Source of the DNA: CAZXWK01 sp964644675
GTDB taxonomy: Bacteria > Actinomycetota > Coriobacteriia > Anaerosomatales > JAAXUF01
Direction: 5' to 3'
Length of the DNA stretch: 15,320 nucleotides
Assembly (NCBI GenBank): GCA_964644675.1
Contig: CAZXWK010000046.1
Span: 1 to 15,320 of the forward strand
Under the pieces are notes generated by a model. The model made no database searches. It saw nothing but the letters and a program-made list of their open reading frames with translations, and was not told the DNA's origin. The position numbers and the translations under genes are program-made. Positions within the stretch are counted from its first letter, which is position 1, and the number at the start of each line of letters is the position of its first letter. Positions 1 through 7,209 of this stretch are shown piece after piece.

Positions 1-89
1 CGTACGTCTGGCGCACCTACGACAACAGCAAGAAGCGGCCGCTCTACGTGCCGCTCTCGCACGAGACGTTTGAGGGAGATGACAGCTAG
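1..89 (+). CDS. 3' end of an unidentified protein (partial)
   Basis: From position 3 an open frame runs to a TAG stop at 87-89 and encodes 28 residues ending in HETFEGDDS. Only this C-terminal tail lies in the window and I do not recognise the family. The stop abuts the GTG start of the next gene, so the two are probably in one operon with coupled translation. From the neighbour's function it could belong to nucleotide-sugar synthesis or glycan assembly, but the tail itself gives no support for that. Confidence 0.5.
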   Translation, partial: YVWRTYDNSKKRPLYVPLSHETFEGDDS

Positions 90-1046
90 GTGGACTACTT
101 CCTCCATCCGCAGGGCATCTGCGAAAGCGAAAGCGTCGGGGCGGGCACGCGGATCTGGGCGTTCGCTCACGTGCTGCCCGGTGCGAGTATCGGTCGCGAC
201 TGCAACATCTGCGACGGCGTCTTCATCGAGAACCAGGTCGTGATCGGCGACCGCGTCACCGTGAAGTGCGGCGTACAGCTGTGGGACGGCGTGAGCGTGG
301 GCGACGACGTGTTCATCGGCCCCAACGCGACCTTCACCAACGACAAGTTCCCGCGGAGCAAGGTGTACCAGCAGACCGTGCCGACGACCCGCATCGCCAA
401 CGGCGCCTCGATCGGCGCCAACGCGACGATCCTCCCCGGCGTCACCATCGGGACCGGCGCGATGGTCGGGGCCGGTGCCGTGGTCACGCACGACGTGCCG
501 CCCAAGTCCGTCGTGGTGGGCAACCCCGCTCGCATCGCCGGCTACGTGGACACGGCCGCCCATCCCGAGTCCTACGGCGAGATCACGGAGCCCGAGGGAC
601 CGGCCGTGGTGCCCACGTCGGTGCCTGGTGTCACCCTGCACCGGCTCAGCGCGTTCACTGACCTCAGAGGGTCGCTCGCGGCCGCCGAGTTCGGCGACGA
701 CGTGCCGTTCGCGGTGGAGCGGGTGTTCCTGGTCTACGGCGTTCCCAGCAAGGACGTGCGGGGCGAGCACGCCCACAAGCGCTGCGAGCAGTTCCTCGTC
801 TGCGTGCACGGCAGCGTCTCCGTGGTGGTCGACGACGGCGCGCACCGAGAGGAGCTTCTCCTCGACTCCCCGCGGGTGGGCCTACGCATCCCGCCGATGG
901 TGTGGGGAGTGCAGTACAGGTACTCGGCAGACGCGGTGCTCATGGTGCTCGCTTCAGAGCACTACGACGCTTCCGACTACGTCCGGGACTACGACGAGTA
1001 CCTGGAATCGCGGTCCGGCTCATCCGCTCCGGACGAGCGCGCCTGA
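90..1046 (+). CDS. Bifunctional WxcM-like protein: sugar N-acetyltransferase fused to dTDP-4-oxo-6-deoxyhexose 3,4-ketoisomerase
   Basis: This 318-residue cytoplasmic enzyme has two domains. Residues 1-155 form a left-handed beta-helix acyltransferase of the hexapeptide-repeat type, with repeated [IV]G-x-x hexads (for example IGDRVTV, VGDDVFI, IGTGAMVGAGAVV) and the usual GNPARIAGY ending near 144-152. Residues 180-308 form a cupin-fold ketoisomerase of the FdtA/QdtA type, with the DLRGSL motif (191-196) and RGEHAHK (224-230), whose two histidines H227 and H229 match the family's active-site HxH. In this family, the isomerase converts a dTDP-4-keto sugar to the 3-keto form, an aminotransferase adds nitrogen, and the acetyltransferase makes the 3-acetamido sugar (Fuc3NAc or Qui3NAc type). 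The fused order resembles Xanthomonas WxcM. The dehydratase and aminotransferase are not visible and may lie upstream. The GTG start follows a GGGAG site in the end of the previous gene. Which epimer is made cannot be read from sequence. Confidence 0.88.
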   Translation: MDYFLHPQGICESESVGAGTRIWAFAHVLPGASIGRDCNICDGVFIENQVVIGDRVTVKCGVQLWDGVSVGDDVFIGPNATFTNDKFPRSKVYQQTVPTTRIANGASIGANATILPGVTIGTGAMVGAGAVVTHDVPPKSVVVGNPARIAGYVDTAAHPESYGEITEPEGPAVVPTSVPGVTLHRLSAFTDLRGSLAAAEFGDDVPFAVERVFLVYGVPSKDVRGEHAHKRCEQFLVCVHGSVSVVVDDGAHREELLLDSPRVGLRIPPMVWGVQYRYSADAVLMVLASEHYDASDYVRDYDEYLESRSGSSAPDERA

Positions 1047-1072
1047 CGTCGGCGCGTGGCGCCGCGGACGTC
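1045..1072. terminator. Candidate bidirectional hairpin between convergent genes
   Basis: The two arms GACGTC+GGCGC (1045-1055) and GCGCC+GACGTC (1059-1063 and 1067-1072) can pair into an 11-bp GC-rich stem with a 3-nt bulge and a 3-nt loop. It lies in the 45-bp space between the end of the ketoisomerase gene (+) and the end of the glycosyltransferase gene (-). No clear T-run follows on either strand, which is common in high-GC genomes but leaves terminator function unproven. Confidence 0.45.
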
Positions 1073-1091
1073 GCCAGGTCACCGCGCATGA

Positions 1092-2075
1092 CTAAGGCCC
1101 GAGCGAACCGCCCTGCTCGGACGCTCCCTCGAGCTCGTGATGGGGCAGTCGCTGACCGTGCTCCTGCGCCCACCGGTGCAGCTCGAGCTCGTAGAGCATC
1201 CGCGACTGCTTGCGCAGCGAGTCCATCATGGCACCGGCGAACAGAGCGAGCAGGCTGCTGATTCCCAGAGCCATGGCGACGATGAGGGACGGAAACCTGA
1301 GCACCAGCCCGGTCTGGACGTACTCCTCGAGCGGCGGGATGAAGAGGAGAATCGCGCCCACGAGAAGGACCGCAGCGACGATCGCCGAGAAGAGCAGCGG
1401 CCGGAAGTCCTTGAACAGCGCGAGGATCGTCTTGATGACCCTCAGCCCGTCAGGGATCGTCCGAAGCTTCGAGACGCTCCCTTCGCCACGGTTCCGGTAG
1501 TCGACGGGGATCTCCACCACGAGGAAGTCCTTGTCGAGCGCGTGCACGGTCATCTCGGTCTCGATCTCGAAGCCACCACTCATGACCGGATAGGTCTGGA
1601 CGAACATCCGAGAGAAGGCTCTCCCGCCGGTCATGATGTCCTTCACGTTCGCGCCGAAGATGGTGTTGATCAGCCAGCGCACGAGCCGGTTGCCCGCAGC
1701 GTGGAGAGCTCGGCGGTTCTCTCGGAAGTAGCTCGACGAGAGGCGATCCCCTACGACCATGTCCGCCCGGCCCTCGATCACCGGACCGGCAAGCGCGACG
1801 ATGTCGGCCGCCTCGTAGGTGTCGTCGCCGTCCACCATCAGGTAGACGTCGGCATCGATGTCTCGGAACATCGAGCGGACCACGAACCCCTTGCCCTGGC
1901 GGTACTCGGGGACGACGACCGCGCCCGCCTTGGCCGCAATGGCGCTGCTCTCGTCGGTGGAGTTGTTGTCGTACACGTAGATGTCGGCGTTCGGAAGCAG
2001 GCGACGGTAGTCGCCGACCACCTTCCCGATCGTCGACGCCTCGTTGTGGCACGGGATGAGCACGGCCGTCCTCAT
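1092..2075 (-). CDS. Family 2 glycosyltransferase, polyprenyl-phosphate sugar transferase type (DPM/GtrB/ArnC-like)
   Basis: This 327-residue protein has an N-terminal GT-A domain: start sheet AVLIPCHNE (4-12), DNNSTD (36-41) binding the nucleotide, DGDD (82-85) as the metal-binding DxD, and DIMTGGRAFSR (146-156), typical of dolichyl/undecaprenyl-phosphate sugar synthases. Two membrane helices follow at about 227-247 and 263-283, then a cytoplasmic tail. Enzymes of this type load a sugar from a nucleotide donor onto undecaprenyl phosphate at the inner face of the membrane for later glycan assembly or decoration. The frame stays open upstream to 2294, but the ATG at 2075 overlaps the stop of the upstream radical SAM gene as ATGA and begins exactly at the conserved domain, so I chose it. 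The donor sugar cannot be predicted. Confidence 0.88.
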   Translation of the reverse strand: MRTAVLIPCHNEASTIGKVVGDYRRLLPNADIYVYDNNSTDESSAIAAKAGAVVVPEYRQGKGFVVRSMFRDIDADVYLMVDGDDTYEAADIVALAGPVIEGRADMVVGDRLSSSYFRENRRALHAAGNRLVRWLINTIFGANVKDIMTGGRAFSRMFVQTYPVMSGGFEIETEMTVHALDKDFLVVEIPVDYRNRGEGSVSKLRTIPDGLRVIKTILALFKDFRPLLFSAIVAAVLLVGAILLFIPPLEEYVQTGLVLRFPSLIVAMALGISSLLALFAGAMMDSLRKQSRMLYELELHRWAQEHGQRLPHHELEGASEQGGSLGP

Positions 2076-3082
2076 GTCCACTCCTCGATCTTGCGCTCCG
2101 TGCGACCCCACTCGTACATCTCGAAGTGGTCGAAGTCGCAGTTGCGGCAGAACGGCACCGGCTTGGTCATGAACTCCATGATGGCCTTCGCGTCGTTCTC
2201 GGCCACCGAGATCGAGTCCGCGGGAGACACCTCGAGACCGCTCTCTATTCCGAAGCGTGCCTTGAACACCTCGACGTAGGACGTGTAGGCGCACGGGTAG
2301 AGGCGCCCGTCCTTGTACATGGGGCAGTTGTTGATGCCGCTACAGCGGCGGTAGGAGTCGGCTGCGTCCTGCGATCCGGTGACGTCGAGCGGCAGCTTGA
2401 AGAACAGGTCTCGCGCCTCGGTCCACTCGACCGTGACGCCGGTCTGCTCGGCCTTGCGGTCGATGTCTTCGACCGGCAGCCCGATCGGGTAGGCATCGCA
2501 CATCAGGATCGTGCCGGTCTCGGACAGGGCACGCCAGAACTCGTCGTCCATCCGCATCACCAGGGCGCCGTTGGTGACGACGTAGATGCGCGTCTCAGGG
2601 AAGTACTCGCGTGCCGCGCGGATGAACTCGCTGACCCGCGGGTGCAACAGCGGCTCCCCTCCCAGCAGGTAGATCTGCTCGATCCGCAGCTTGGCGGCCA
2701 TGGCCGCCATGTCGGTGCGGAACGCGTCGAGGTCGAGGAAGGTGGGAGGGCAGAGGTTGGAGAAGTGCCCGCATCCTCGGCAGTTGAGGTTGCAGTGGTC
2801 GGTGATGTGGATGTCGAAGTGGTAGAGCGTCGGGAGCTCGTGGCGCAGGCGCGTCGCCGTCCAGCGCTGCAGGGCGCTCTGTCGCGACACGAGGCTTGGC
2901 GGGTAGTAGAGCCGCAGCAGGTGCTTGGAGATCCAGTGCCTCAGCGGGCCTTCCCGCTTCACCACGAGGGAGAGGTCGTAGCGGCGCATCACCGAGTCGT
3001 GCATCGCGTCGACGGCCCAACGCGGCGCGACCGCCTTGGCGGCAGCGCGCAGTCTCGATGTGAATGAGGTGGATTCGCTCAT
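2072..3082 (-). CDS. Radical SAM protein with SPASM-like C-terminal cysteines, in a polysaccharide locus (paralog 1)
   Basis: This 336-residue protein has the radical SAM CX3CX2C motif (C97, C101, C104, in DHCNLNCRGC) that binds the catalytic 4Fe-4S cluster, and GGEP (141-144) that contacts SAM. Downstream cysteines C195, C247, C253, C264 and a CRNC pair (C312, C315) suggest at least one auxiliary Fe-S cluster of SPASM/Twitch type, arranged C-x5-C-x10-C then C-x2-C. A basic N-terminal region of about 85 residues precedes the barrel. The substrate is unknown; with this context a sugar, a lipid-linked sugar or a peptide is possible. The protein is collinear with the one at 14388-15320, and all cysteines listed here are conserved. 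It is co-translated with the glycosyltransferase downstream (ATGA). A GAAGG site lies upstream of the ATG. Family membership is secure; function is not. Confidence 0.85.
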   Translation of the reverse strand: MSESTSFTSRLRAAAKAVAPRWAVDAMHDSVMRRYDLSLVVKREGPLRHWISKHLLRLYYPPSLVSRQSALQRWTATRLRHELPTLYHFDIHITDHCNLNCRGCGHFSNLCPPTFLDLDAFRTDMAAMAAKLRIEQIYLLGGEPLLHPRVSEFIRAAREYFPETRIYVVTNGALVMRMDDEFWRALSETGTILMCDAYPIGLPVEDIDRKAEQTGVTVEWTEARDLFFKLPLDVTGSQDAADSYRRCSGINNCPMYKDGRLYPCAYTSYVEVFKARFGIESGLEVSPADSISVAENDAKAIMEFMTKPVPFCRNCDFDHFEMYEWGRTERKIEEWT

Positions 3083-3259
3083 CGGCCTTCTTCGCTCGGG
3101 CGCCGGCGGGCAACGAACGATGCCGGCGCGGACTCAATAGTACCAGCGAGCCGCCCGCCAAAGTGGCCGGTGAATCCCGCCGCATAGCGACGGTTCTTGC
3201 TACGCTGACAGGCACGGTCCCACGCCGCGCTCGTGCAGCCCCGAGGAGGAGCCGCTCCC
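3083..3259. promoter_or_regulatory. Divergent intergenic region with a candidate minus-strand -10 box
   Basis: The 177 bp between the divergently transcribed radical SAM gene (-) and glycosyltransferase gene (+) should hold both promoters. On the minus strand TACTAT (plus 3137-3142) resembles a -10 box about 55 bp before the radical SAM start, but I see no well-spaced -35. On the plus strand TGCTACGCT near 3198-3206 could be a weak extended -10. These are visual matches only. Confidence 0.25.
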
Positions 3260-4132
3260 GTGCCCGCAACCGCACAACCGCTGGTCTCCATACTCACCCC
3301 GTCGTACAACCAGGCGGCGTGGCTTCCCGACAACCTGCACTCGGTGGCGTGCCAGACGTATCCGCACATCGAGCACGTCGTCGCCGACGGCGGCTCGACC
3401 GACGCGACCGTCGACCTGTTGCGCGCCGCCGGGGACACCGTGCAGTGGCGGAGCGAGCCCGATACCGGCCAGGCCGACGCGATCAACAAGGCGTTCGCCC
3501 GCTCCAGTGGCCAGATCGTCGGCTGGATCAACTCCGATGACGCCTACTACGACTGCCGCGTGGTCGAAGAGGTCGTGGCCCACTTCGAGCGCCACCCGGA
3601 GGTCGCCGTCGTCTACGGTCACGGCGTTCAGACGACCGAGGACGGGGGGCTCATCCAGGTCCTGTGGTCGCCGCCGTTCGATCCGCTGCTGCTGCGCGCG
3701 CTCAACTACATCACGCAACCCGCGACCTTCTTTCGCCGAGAAGCCATCGCGGGACCGCTGCTCGACGACAGCTTCCACTTCTCGATGGACTACGAGCTGT
3801 GGCTGCGTCTCGCGGCCGCCCATCGCTTCGGCAGGATCGACCGGATCGTGGCGATCGACCGTCACCAGCCCGAGCGCAAGTCCACGACGATGAAGGACGT
3901 CCACGAGCAGAACCTCGACCGGCTCTCCCAGCTCTACGACATGCGTCTGGGCGACGAATGGAACCGCCAGCGCTCGAGCTTCTACCTGCGCCAGCGACTC
4001 ATGGGCGCACTCCTGATACCGCGTATCCGTCCCAAGGAGTTCGCGTTCGACGCCCCATCGCGGCCCAAGAAGGGCCTGTGGCGCCGCCAGATCGGCTCGC
4101 GACGCAGCTCGTGGCCGCTCGAGTACCGCTAG
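3260..4132 (+). CDS. Family 2 glycosyltransferase (soluble, WfgS/WbbL-like general type)
   Basis: This 290-residue protein has a single GT-A domain: SILTPSYNQ (10-18), DGGSTD (43-48), a WINSDD segment with the DxD-like metal site (91-94), QPATFFRR (153-160) and DYELWLRL (177-184), the usual acceptor-side motif of bacterial glycan GT2 enzymes. No membrane helix is visible. It would add one sugar to the growing lipid-linked repeat unit; donor and acceptor are unknown. The frame is open from a GTG at 3233, but the GTG at 3260 lies 8 nt after a strong GAGGAGGAG ribosome binding site (3243-3251) and starts close to the domain, so I prefer it. The gene stands alone on the plus strand and converges on the O-antigen ligase-like gene with only 6 bp between the stops. 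Confidence 0.86.
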   Translation: MPATAQPLVSILTPSYNQAAWLPDNLHSVACQTYPHIEHVVADGGSTDATVDLLRAAGDTVQWRSEPDTGQADAINKAFARSSGQIVGWINSDDAYYDCRVVEEVVAHFERHPEVAVVYGHGVQTTEDGGLIQVLWSPPFDPLLLRALNYITQPATFFRREAIAGPLLDDSFHFSMDYELWLRLAAAHRFGRIDRIVAIDRHQPERKSTTMKDVHEQNLDRLSQLYDMRLGDEWNRQRSSFYLRQRLMGALLIPRIRPKEFAFDAPSRPKKGLWRRQIGSRRSSWPLEYR

Positions 4133-4138
4133 CGCTCC

Positions 4139-5998
4139 CTACTGGGGAGCCGAGCTCGTGAGCTGACTCGCGGCCTGGATGTAGCCTGCCGTGTAGGGAT
4201 ACGGCCCGCCCCAGCGCTCTGCGTCCGGCAGCGCACGCCTGACGGCCTCCGCGTCACCCGAGAGCACGGCGAGATGCAGCTGCTCGGCTACCGTCGAAGG
4301 AATGGGAGGCATCTTGGCCGCCGCGGCCGTCAGGAGCTTCTGCTCCCATGACAGGTCCGTCCTGCCCGTGCGCTGAGCCTGCGCCAGAGAGTACGCGGCG
4401 AAGTTGGAGAGGTTGGGGGCGTAGTCCCGGATGAACGACGGCGCGTCGTCCACGGCGGCCTGAGCGGCGCCTATCTCGGCGTCTGAGGCCAGAATCAGCC
4501 GGTTCTCGAGCAGCTTGCGAAGCGCCATCGGGTTGCCCGGCGTGGTCCGCAGGACGGCGGCGTACTCCACCACGGCGACCTCGGGCGCCTCGGCACGCGC
4601 ATTGAAGGCGCGCCACTCGCCCAGGAACAACCATCCCGCGAGCAGGATCACCGCAAGCCCGACGACAGCCAGCCACACAGTCGCTCGATTCGGCGTGGGC
4701 TTCTCTGCGCCGCTGGGCTTGTCGGTCATCGGACCCACCGCAAGCCCCGCCGCGACCGGCGCGAACAGGCCGATCGCAAAGATGGCCGGATTGACCAGCA
4801 ACGCGAACAGCGCCGAGACAAACCCCGCCGCCAGAGCCGCGCGAAGACCTGACGTCGCGTCCAGAGACCGCACGAGCGGCACGAGCACGGCGCCCCACAC
4901 CGCGAGAAGCGCGCCGAACGCGACGAGCCCTATGACGCCGAGACGCGTGCCGATGTCCCAGATCAGGGAGTGCGGGGACTGAGCGCTGTAGACAGTCGGA
5001 TCGGTGTTTCCGAACTGGTCAGCACCGAACCTGAGCGCGTTGGGATCGAGGTAGTCGACCGCCCAGACGCGGTAGCCGGAAGGCCCGAAACCCAGGACCG
5101 GACGCGCGGCAAGCATCTTCTGTGCGCCCTGCCAGAGGTACACGCGCGAGACGATGTTGCGCTGGGCCGCGAAGGCCTCGGCGTTGACCCAGCGACCGCT
5201 GAGCGCTGGCACCTGCACGAACACCAGGCCCGCCACCATGAGACCCGCGAGCGAGAGCGCGACGACCTGCAGGATCCGAAGGCCGCGCCCCCGTGCACCG
5301 AGCACCACCGGATGCACGGCCACCGACACCAACAGCGCGAACCCCACCGCGAGGGCGCCCATGGACGAGCGCGAGACGACTCCCAGAGCGATAGCGATCA
5401 CCGCGGCGCAGGCGTACCACGCCGCCCTGGCCACGCCGCGTCGCGACGAGCCGAGCCACACCGCGACCGGGATGAGCGCCGCAAGCGCGGTGACGGCGTA
5501 GGAGCTGCTGCCGAACACCCAGCTGACGCCGATGGTCAGCTGCTGGTACGTCAGGATCACGCAGAACACCGCGCCGAGCGCCACCACCACCGACAGGCCC
5601 CGTTCCAGCCGAGATCGGTCCGTTCTCATGCCCGCGGCAAGCAGGAACATGACGGGGAACGCGAGCCACTGCACCAGCGGCATATCGGCGTACAGGTCGT
5701 AGAAGGCGACCGCGAAATGCGACCCTCCCACGACGAACGACAGGCCGATCGAGACCAGCACGGCACCCAGAGCCCACAGCAGGCGCCGGTCGGGCCGGAC
5801 GAAGACCACCAGCCCAAGACCGAATGCGGCGAGCCACAGGGCGAGAGTGACCAGGTTGAGCGCCTTCGCTATCGGTGCCGGCGGCAGGGTGAAGAACCAC
5901 CAGGCGCCCGACGACACGAACGCGAGCACCACCAGAACCGGAGGTGTAGCGGAAGCGAGGCCCACGGTGGCGCCGCGAGCGCCCTTCTTCGCTGCCAT
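4139..5998 (-). CDS. O-antigen ligase/polymerase-like membrane protein (Wzy_C/WaaL fold) with C-terminal helical extension
   Basis: This 619-residue protein carries about 10-12 hydrophobic helices over residues 20-460. The Wzy_C region holds the large extracytoplasmic loop with R285 in SRVYLWQGAQ, then ARPVLGFGPSGY (298-309), and SPHSLIWDIGTRLGVIG (341-357) with H343; the Arg and His correspond to the family's catalytic residues. After a last helix (about 440-459) there is a soluble, Ala-rich helical domain of about 155 residues resembling degenerate TPRs. The family includes WaaL ligases, Wzy polymerases and PglL/PilO protein O-oligosaccharyltransferases, and motifs alone do not separate them. 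The ATG overlaps the preceding cytochrome stop (TGATG at 5996-6000), with a GAGGAGA site upstream; a longer reading from 6037 would lie inside the cytochrome gene. Being in the cytochrome operon makes glycosylation of an extracellular cytochrome or its support a possibility, not a demonstrated role. Confidence 0.82.
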   Translation of the reverse strand: MAAKKGARGATVGLASATPPVLVVLAFVSSGAWWFFTLPPAPIAKALNLVTLALWLAAFGLGLVVFVRPDRRLLWALGAVLVSIGLSFVVGGSHFAVAFYDLYADMPLVQWLAFPVMFLLAAGMRTDRSRLERGLSVVVALGAVFCVILTYQQLTIGVSWVFGSSSYAVTALAALIPVAVWLGSSRRGVARAAWYACAAVIAIALGVVSRSSMGALAVGFALLVSVAVHPVVLGARGRGLRILQVVALSLAGLMVAGLVFVQVPALSGRWVNAEAFAAQRNIVSRVYLWQGAQKMLAARPVLGFGPSGYRVWAVDYLDPNALRFGADQFGNTDPTVYSAQSPHSLIWDIGTRLGVIGLVAFGALLAVWGAVLVPLVRSLDATSGLRAALAAGFVSALFALLVNPAIFAIGLFAPVAAGLAVGPMTDKPSGAEKPTPNRATVWLAVVGLAVILLAGWLFLGEWRAFNARAEAPEVAVVEYAAVLRTTPGNPMALRKLLENRLILASDAEIGAAQAAVDDAPSFIRDYAPNLSNFAAYSLAQAQRTGRTDLSWEQKLLTAAAAKMPPIPSTVAEQLHLAVLSGDAEAVRRALPDAERWGGPYPYTAGYIQAASQLTSSAPQ

Positions 5999-7209
5999 CA
6001 CCTTGGGCTCTCCTCGACAGCGGTCGCGTTGTGGCACACCTTGCAGAAGTCCCGGCCCTGCGTCTGGGCCATCTGGTTATGGCACGCGCAGCTCGCGGGC
6101 GTGCCCTTCTGGTGATCCTTCGCCCACGACAGTTGGTGCCCCTTGCCCAGGACCGGCGAGTGACACTTCTGGCACGGACGGCGCGCCGGGGTATGGCAAC
6201 GAGCGCAGGTCTTGCCCCCGGTGTACCAGAAGTCGGCCGCGCCGGCGCGCGCGTGGCCGTCGGCCTTGAACGCCAGCGAGTGGGGCATGCGCAGCCCGTG
6301 GCAGGTGTCGCACTCCTTCTCTTGATTGTGGCACCCGCCGCACTTGACCTCGGTCACCTGGCGCTTCGCAAGCTTCGTGGTTCGCGCGGTCGCCGCGGCA
6401 GCCGTCTGCTTGTCGTGACACGTGGTGCACTCGCTCGACGCCGTGACCGAATCGTGGCACCTCAGGCAGGGTCCCATGCCCGCGGTCTTGCGCGACACCA
6501 CGCCCGAAGCCGGGACATGGCAGTCGAGACACTTCGCCGAGGCCGCGATCGGCTCGGCGTGCGACATCCTGACCCCGGTTTCCCGGTCGACGGTGACGCG
6601 CTTGATCGTCTCGGCGTGGCACTCGTTGCATGCCGAGGGAGTCACCTGCCCGAAGGTGGCCCGCACCGACAGGCCCGTGCCCCCCTCCACGAAGTGGAGG
6701 AGTCGCGACGGCACCTGCGTGAAGTATCGGCCTACCGGGCCCCCGGGCTCGTGACAGGAGACGCAATCGGTCGACTCGTGTGGGTCGGGAAGACTGCCGC
6801 GCGCCAGGTCGTGCACGGTATCGACATGACACGCGCCGCAGACGGGGTCGGCAGAGGTGGTGAAGCCGGCGACTAACCAGACCGCCAACGTGACGCCGAT
6901 GATCGCAAGGAGCGTGAACACCGCGGTGCGAGGACGGTAGGGTTCACGGGGAGCGGCCTCGGCGACCGCTTCCTGGACCGGCTGCGGCGCGACGGGGACC
7001 TCGAATCCGTCCTCGTACTCATCCTCGTCCTCCTCCGGCGCGCCGAGAAGAGCAGCGATGATGACCACCAGCACCAGCACGACTGCAAGACCGATCATGC
7101 TGTAGAGCAGCAGGGCGGCCTTGAGGTTGGACGTCGGGTCCGTCAGCAGCGTCAGCAGCGTGTCGGTCAGCTGGCTGAAGTTGATCGCCTGCAGGTCGTC
7201 CACGCTCAC
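5998..7209 (-). CDS. Membrane-anchored undecaheme (11-12 heme) c-type cytochrome
   Basis: This 403-residue protein has two membrane helices (about 33-55 and 95-115) separated by a strongly acidic linker (EEDEDEYEDG at 59-68), then a heme domain. CxxCH sites lie at residues 124, 149, 194, 227, 248, 261, 290, 300, 335, 346 and 389, giving 11 canonical c-type hemes. A CACH at 374-377 is a possible irregular twelfth. The hemes must face outside the cytoplasmic membrane, so the acidic linker is probably cytoplasmic and the N-terminus outside. The role is likely electron relay from the quinone pool or a membrane partner to outer carriers. It is co-translated with the 12-heme gene (GTGA overlap at 7206-7209) and with the O-antigen ligase-like gene. 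It shares a paired-heme module with the 12-heme protein. The GTG start is fixed by that overlap. I cannot assign a named family. Confidence 0.88.
   Translation of the reverse strand: MSVDDLQAINFSQLTDTLLTLLTDPTSNLKAALLLYSMIGLAVVLVLVVIIAALLGAPEEDEDEYEDGFEVPVAPQPVQEAVAEAAPREPYRPRTAVFTLLAIIGVTLAVWLVAGFTTSADPVCGACHVDTVHDLARGSLPDPHESTDCVSCHEPGGPVGRYFTQVPSRLLHFVEGGTGLSVRATFGQVTPSACNECHAETIKRVTVDRETGVRMSHAEPIAASAKCLDCHVPASGVVSRKTAGMGPCLRCHDSVTASSECTTCHDKQTAAAATARTTKLAKRQVTEVKCGGCHNQEKECDTCHGLRMPHSLAFKADGHARAGAADFWYTGGKTCARCHTPARRPCQKCHSPVLGKGHQLSWAKDHQKGTPASCACHNQMAQTQGRDFCKVCHNATAVEESPR
6079..6090 (-). other. Non-canonical CACH (C-x-C-H) possible heme site
   Basis: Residues 374-377 of the 11-heme cytochrome read C-A-C-H, with one residue between the cysteines instead of two. 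It sits between canonical sites at 346 and 389, where a regular heme would fit the spacing. It may bind heme through one or both cysteines, or be a lost site. Confidence 0.6.

Noticed and set aside
1137..2279. Long plus-strand open frame (380 codons) opposite the glycosyltransferase
   Set aside because: It is antisense to a gene with clear GT2 motifs, is His/Arg/Asp-rich, and has no recognisable fold; it is a high-GC shadow.
2076..2294. N-terminal extension of the polyprenyl-phosphate glycosyltransferase
   Set aside because: The added 73 residues are Arg/Gly-rich, lie inside the radical SAM gene in another frame, and precede the normal domain start at the ATGA overlap.
4970..6115. Plus-strand open frame (381 codons) opposite the ligase-like gene
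   Set aside because: It is antisense to a membrane protein and composed of His/Arg/Glu-rich sequence with no domain.
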